From the IMG/VR virus record IMGVR_UViG_3300047560_002174, positions 1-28,682 of that record: a DNA stretch of 28,682 nucleotides; one strand, given 5' to 3'. A program made the translations under genes and the position numbers. Source of the DNA: a virus. The notes below the pieces were generated by a model. The model had not been told where the DNA came from, ran no database searches, and saw only the letters and a program-made list of their open reading frames with translations. Positions within the stretch are counted from its first letter, which is position 1. Every line of letters starts with the position of its first letter. Below are positions 27,777 to 28,682 of the stretch, piece after piece.

Positions 27777-28682
27777 ATGAAAAAATTCACATACGTTGAA
27801 GATTACATTCAGGTTATTAATGGAGATATGGATCCAACAACAGGACGAGCATATGGACTGTTTAACACCACTCCACCCATAATTAATTTGGCTAGATATG
27901 ATGTTAATATTATTGCCAATATGTCATCGTCTATTGATAATAACACTTCATTGACAGACAAGCAAGGCGAGATTGCCGCTAAAATAATTTTAAAATATAA
28001 AAAGCAATTGTTAAACTTGGGTATAGATGTTTCCCCTGTAGAAAATCCACAATTTAAAACTCCATTAAGAGTTGTTGATAGACGAAAGTTACTATACATA
28101 GAAGATAATCAAATAGTAGCCAAGTTTCCATACGAACCAAAAATGATAGACATGGTTAGGGAATTGTCTAAGATGAGTGATGGGTCATGGAGTTTTGATA
28201 GAGATCAAAAATTATGGCGATTGGCTATCACAGAACCCAACGTGGTGGCTATTGTTAATTTTGCAAAAATAAATGGATTTGATATATCCACTGAATTTTT
28301 AGAACTTGAAGAATTAGTAAACGAAGCAGAAAGAATTCCTTACTCTATTAAATTAGAAATGGATGATGAAAAATTATTCATATCAAACGCTCCCGATTCA
28401 TTAAATCAATACATAGAAAAAAATTGTGGTGGATACTCATACGATAATTTAATTTCTTTAATAGATAATTCTGATGTTCTTGGTTACACCATTGATGATA
28501 GTATAAAAGAGGCATTTCAAATTGAATATAAAGATTCTTCAATATATGAATTGCTGACGTTATCTGAAAAAAAATATAAGCCAGATTCTGATGAATCTGT
28601 ATATGATGAGATATATTCTTACGCAACATTGACAAATAGATTTCCAATTTTTGTTTATGAACCAAATACAAATGGCACCATA
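27777..28682 (+). CDS. Large protein, 3' end outside window, with a HARP-like element
   Basis: An uninterrupted frame of 302 codons from ATG 27777 to the right edge. MKKFTYVEDYIQVINGDMDP at the start; the block RKLLYIEDNQIVAKFPYEPK, then MVRELSKMSDGSWSFDRDQK and LWRLA (about 101-150) has the form F-x-Y-x-P-x-x-I...W-x-x-D-x-x-x-x-x-W seen in HARP-like domains of SNF2-type helicases such as SMARCAL1. The second half is acidic and unrecognised. This may be the N-terminal part of a phage helicase; the motor motifs would lie beyond the edge. No ribosome site is visible. Confidence 0.7.
   Translation, partial: MKKFTYVEDYIQVINGDMDPTTGRAYGLFNTTPPIINLARYDVNIIANMSSSIDNNTSLTDKQGEIAAKIILKYKKQLLNLGIDVSPVENPQFKTPLRVVDRRKLLYIEDNQIVAKFPYEPKMIDMVRELSKMSDGSWSFDRDQKLWRLAITEPNVVAIVNFAKINGFDISTEFLELEELVNEAERIPYSIKLEMDDEKLFISNAPDSLNQYIEKNCGGYSYDNLISLIDNSDVLGYTIDDSIKEAFQIEYKDSSIYELLTLSEKKYKPDSDESVYDEIYSYATLTNRFPIFVYEPNTNGTI

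Noticed and set aside
1-28682. CRISPR arrays, insertion sequences, integrase or attachment sites
   Set aside because: No regularly spaced repeats, transposase or integrase motifs, or terminal inverted repeats were seen on either strand.

Overview
The window looks like part of a T4-like myovirus genome: AT-rich, densely packed, with a UvsX recombinase next to a UvsY-type mediator, two tRNA genes, T4-type late promoter boxes, strong sigma70-type (early-style) promoters and long runs of tiny overlapping genes. The host is probably a Gram-negative bacterium, inferred from enzymes of ADP-heptose (LPS inner-core sugar) synthesis. The small-gene families resemble those of aquatic phages; this is recalled family knowledge, not a search result.

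Layout. 1-3818 (+): a cysteine-rich radical-SAM-like C-terminal piece cut by the window edge, uvsX, an acidic small gene, uvsY-like, a small gene, a methyltransferase and a nucleotidyltransferase. 3869-4033 (-): a lone 54-residue gene behind a late promoter. 4117-6416 (+): a radical SAM/SPASM protein, then a consensus promoter, tRNA-Ile(CAT), a small gene, tRNA-Leu(TAA), a 34-residue ORF, a membrane protein and a DUF2452-like gene containing a terminator-like hairpin. 6373-10565 (-): six coupled sugar genes (GT34-like transferase, epimerase, FkbM methyltransferase, two-subunit transketolase, RmlB-like dehydratase). 10615-13648 (+): a GT17 transferase and two unknowns. 13580-14239 (-): a 2-oxoglutarate oxygenase. 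14318-21996 (+): a 12-gene glycan operon behind a late promoter, ending with separate HldE kinase and HldE nucleotidyltransferase genes and HldD. 22126-23562: small genes, two driven by near-identical TTGACC promoters, closed by a terminator. 23595-26507: 14 tiny genes in a stop/start-overlapping ladder. 26547-28682: an AAA+ ATPase with a perfect consensus promoter, a 30-residue membrane peptide, tandem hairpins, and a promoter so close to the next start codon that the mRNA should be leaderless.

How they fit: UvsX/UvsY serve recombination-dependent replication and repair. The roughly 15 kb glycan region (sugar nucleotide enzymes, methyltransferases, oxygenases, at least four glycosyltransferase-like proteins) should build or modify a glycan, either on the host envelope or on the virion. 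The late promoter in front of its largest operon points to action late in infection. The tRNAs match the AT-rich codon usage (ATA and TTA codons). Function calls are by motif recognition from the sequence alone; no database search was run.
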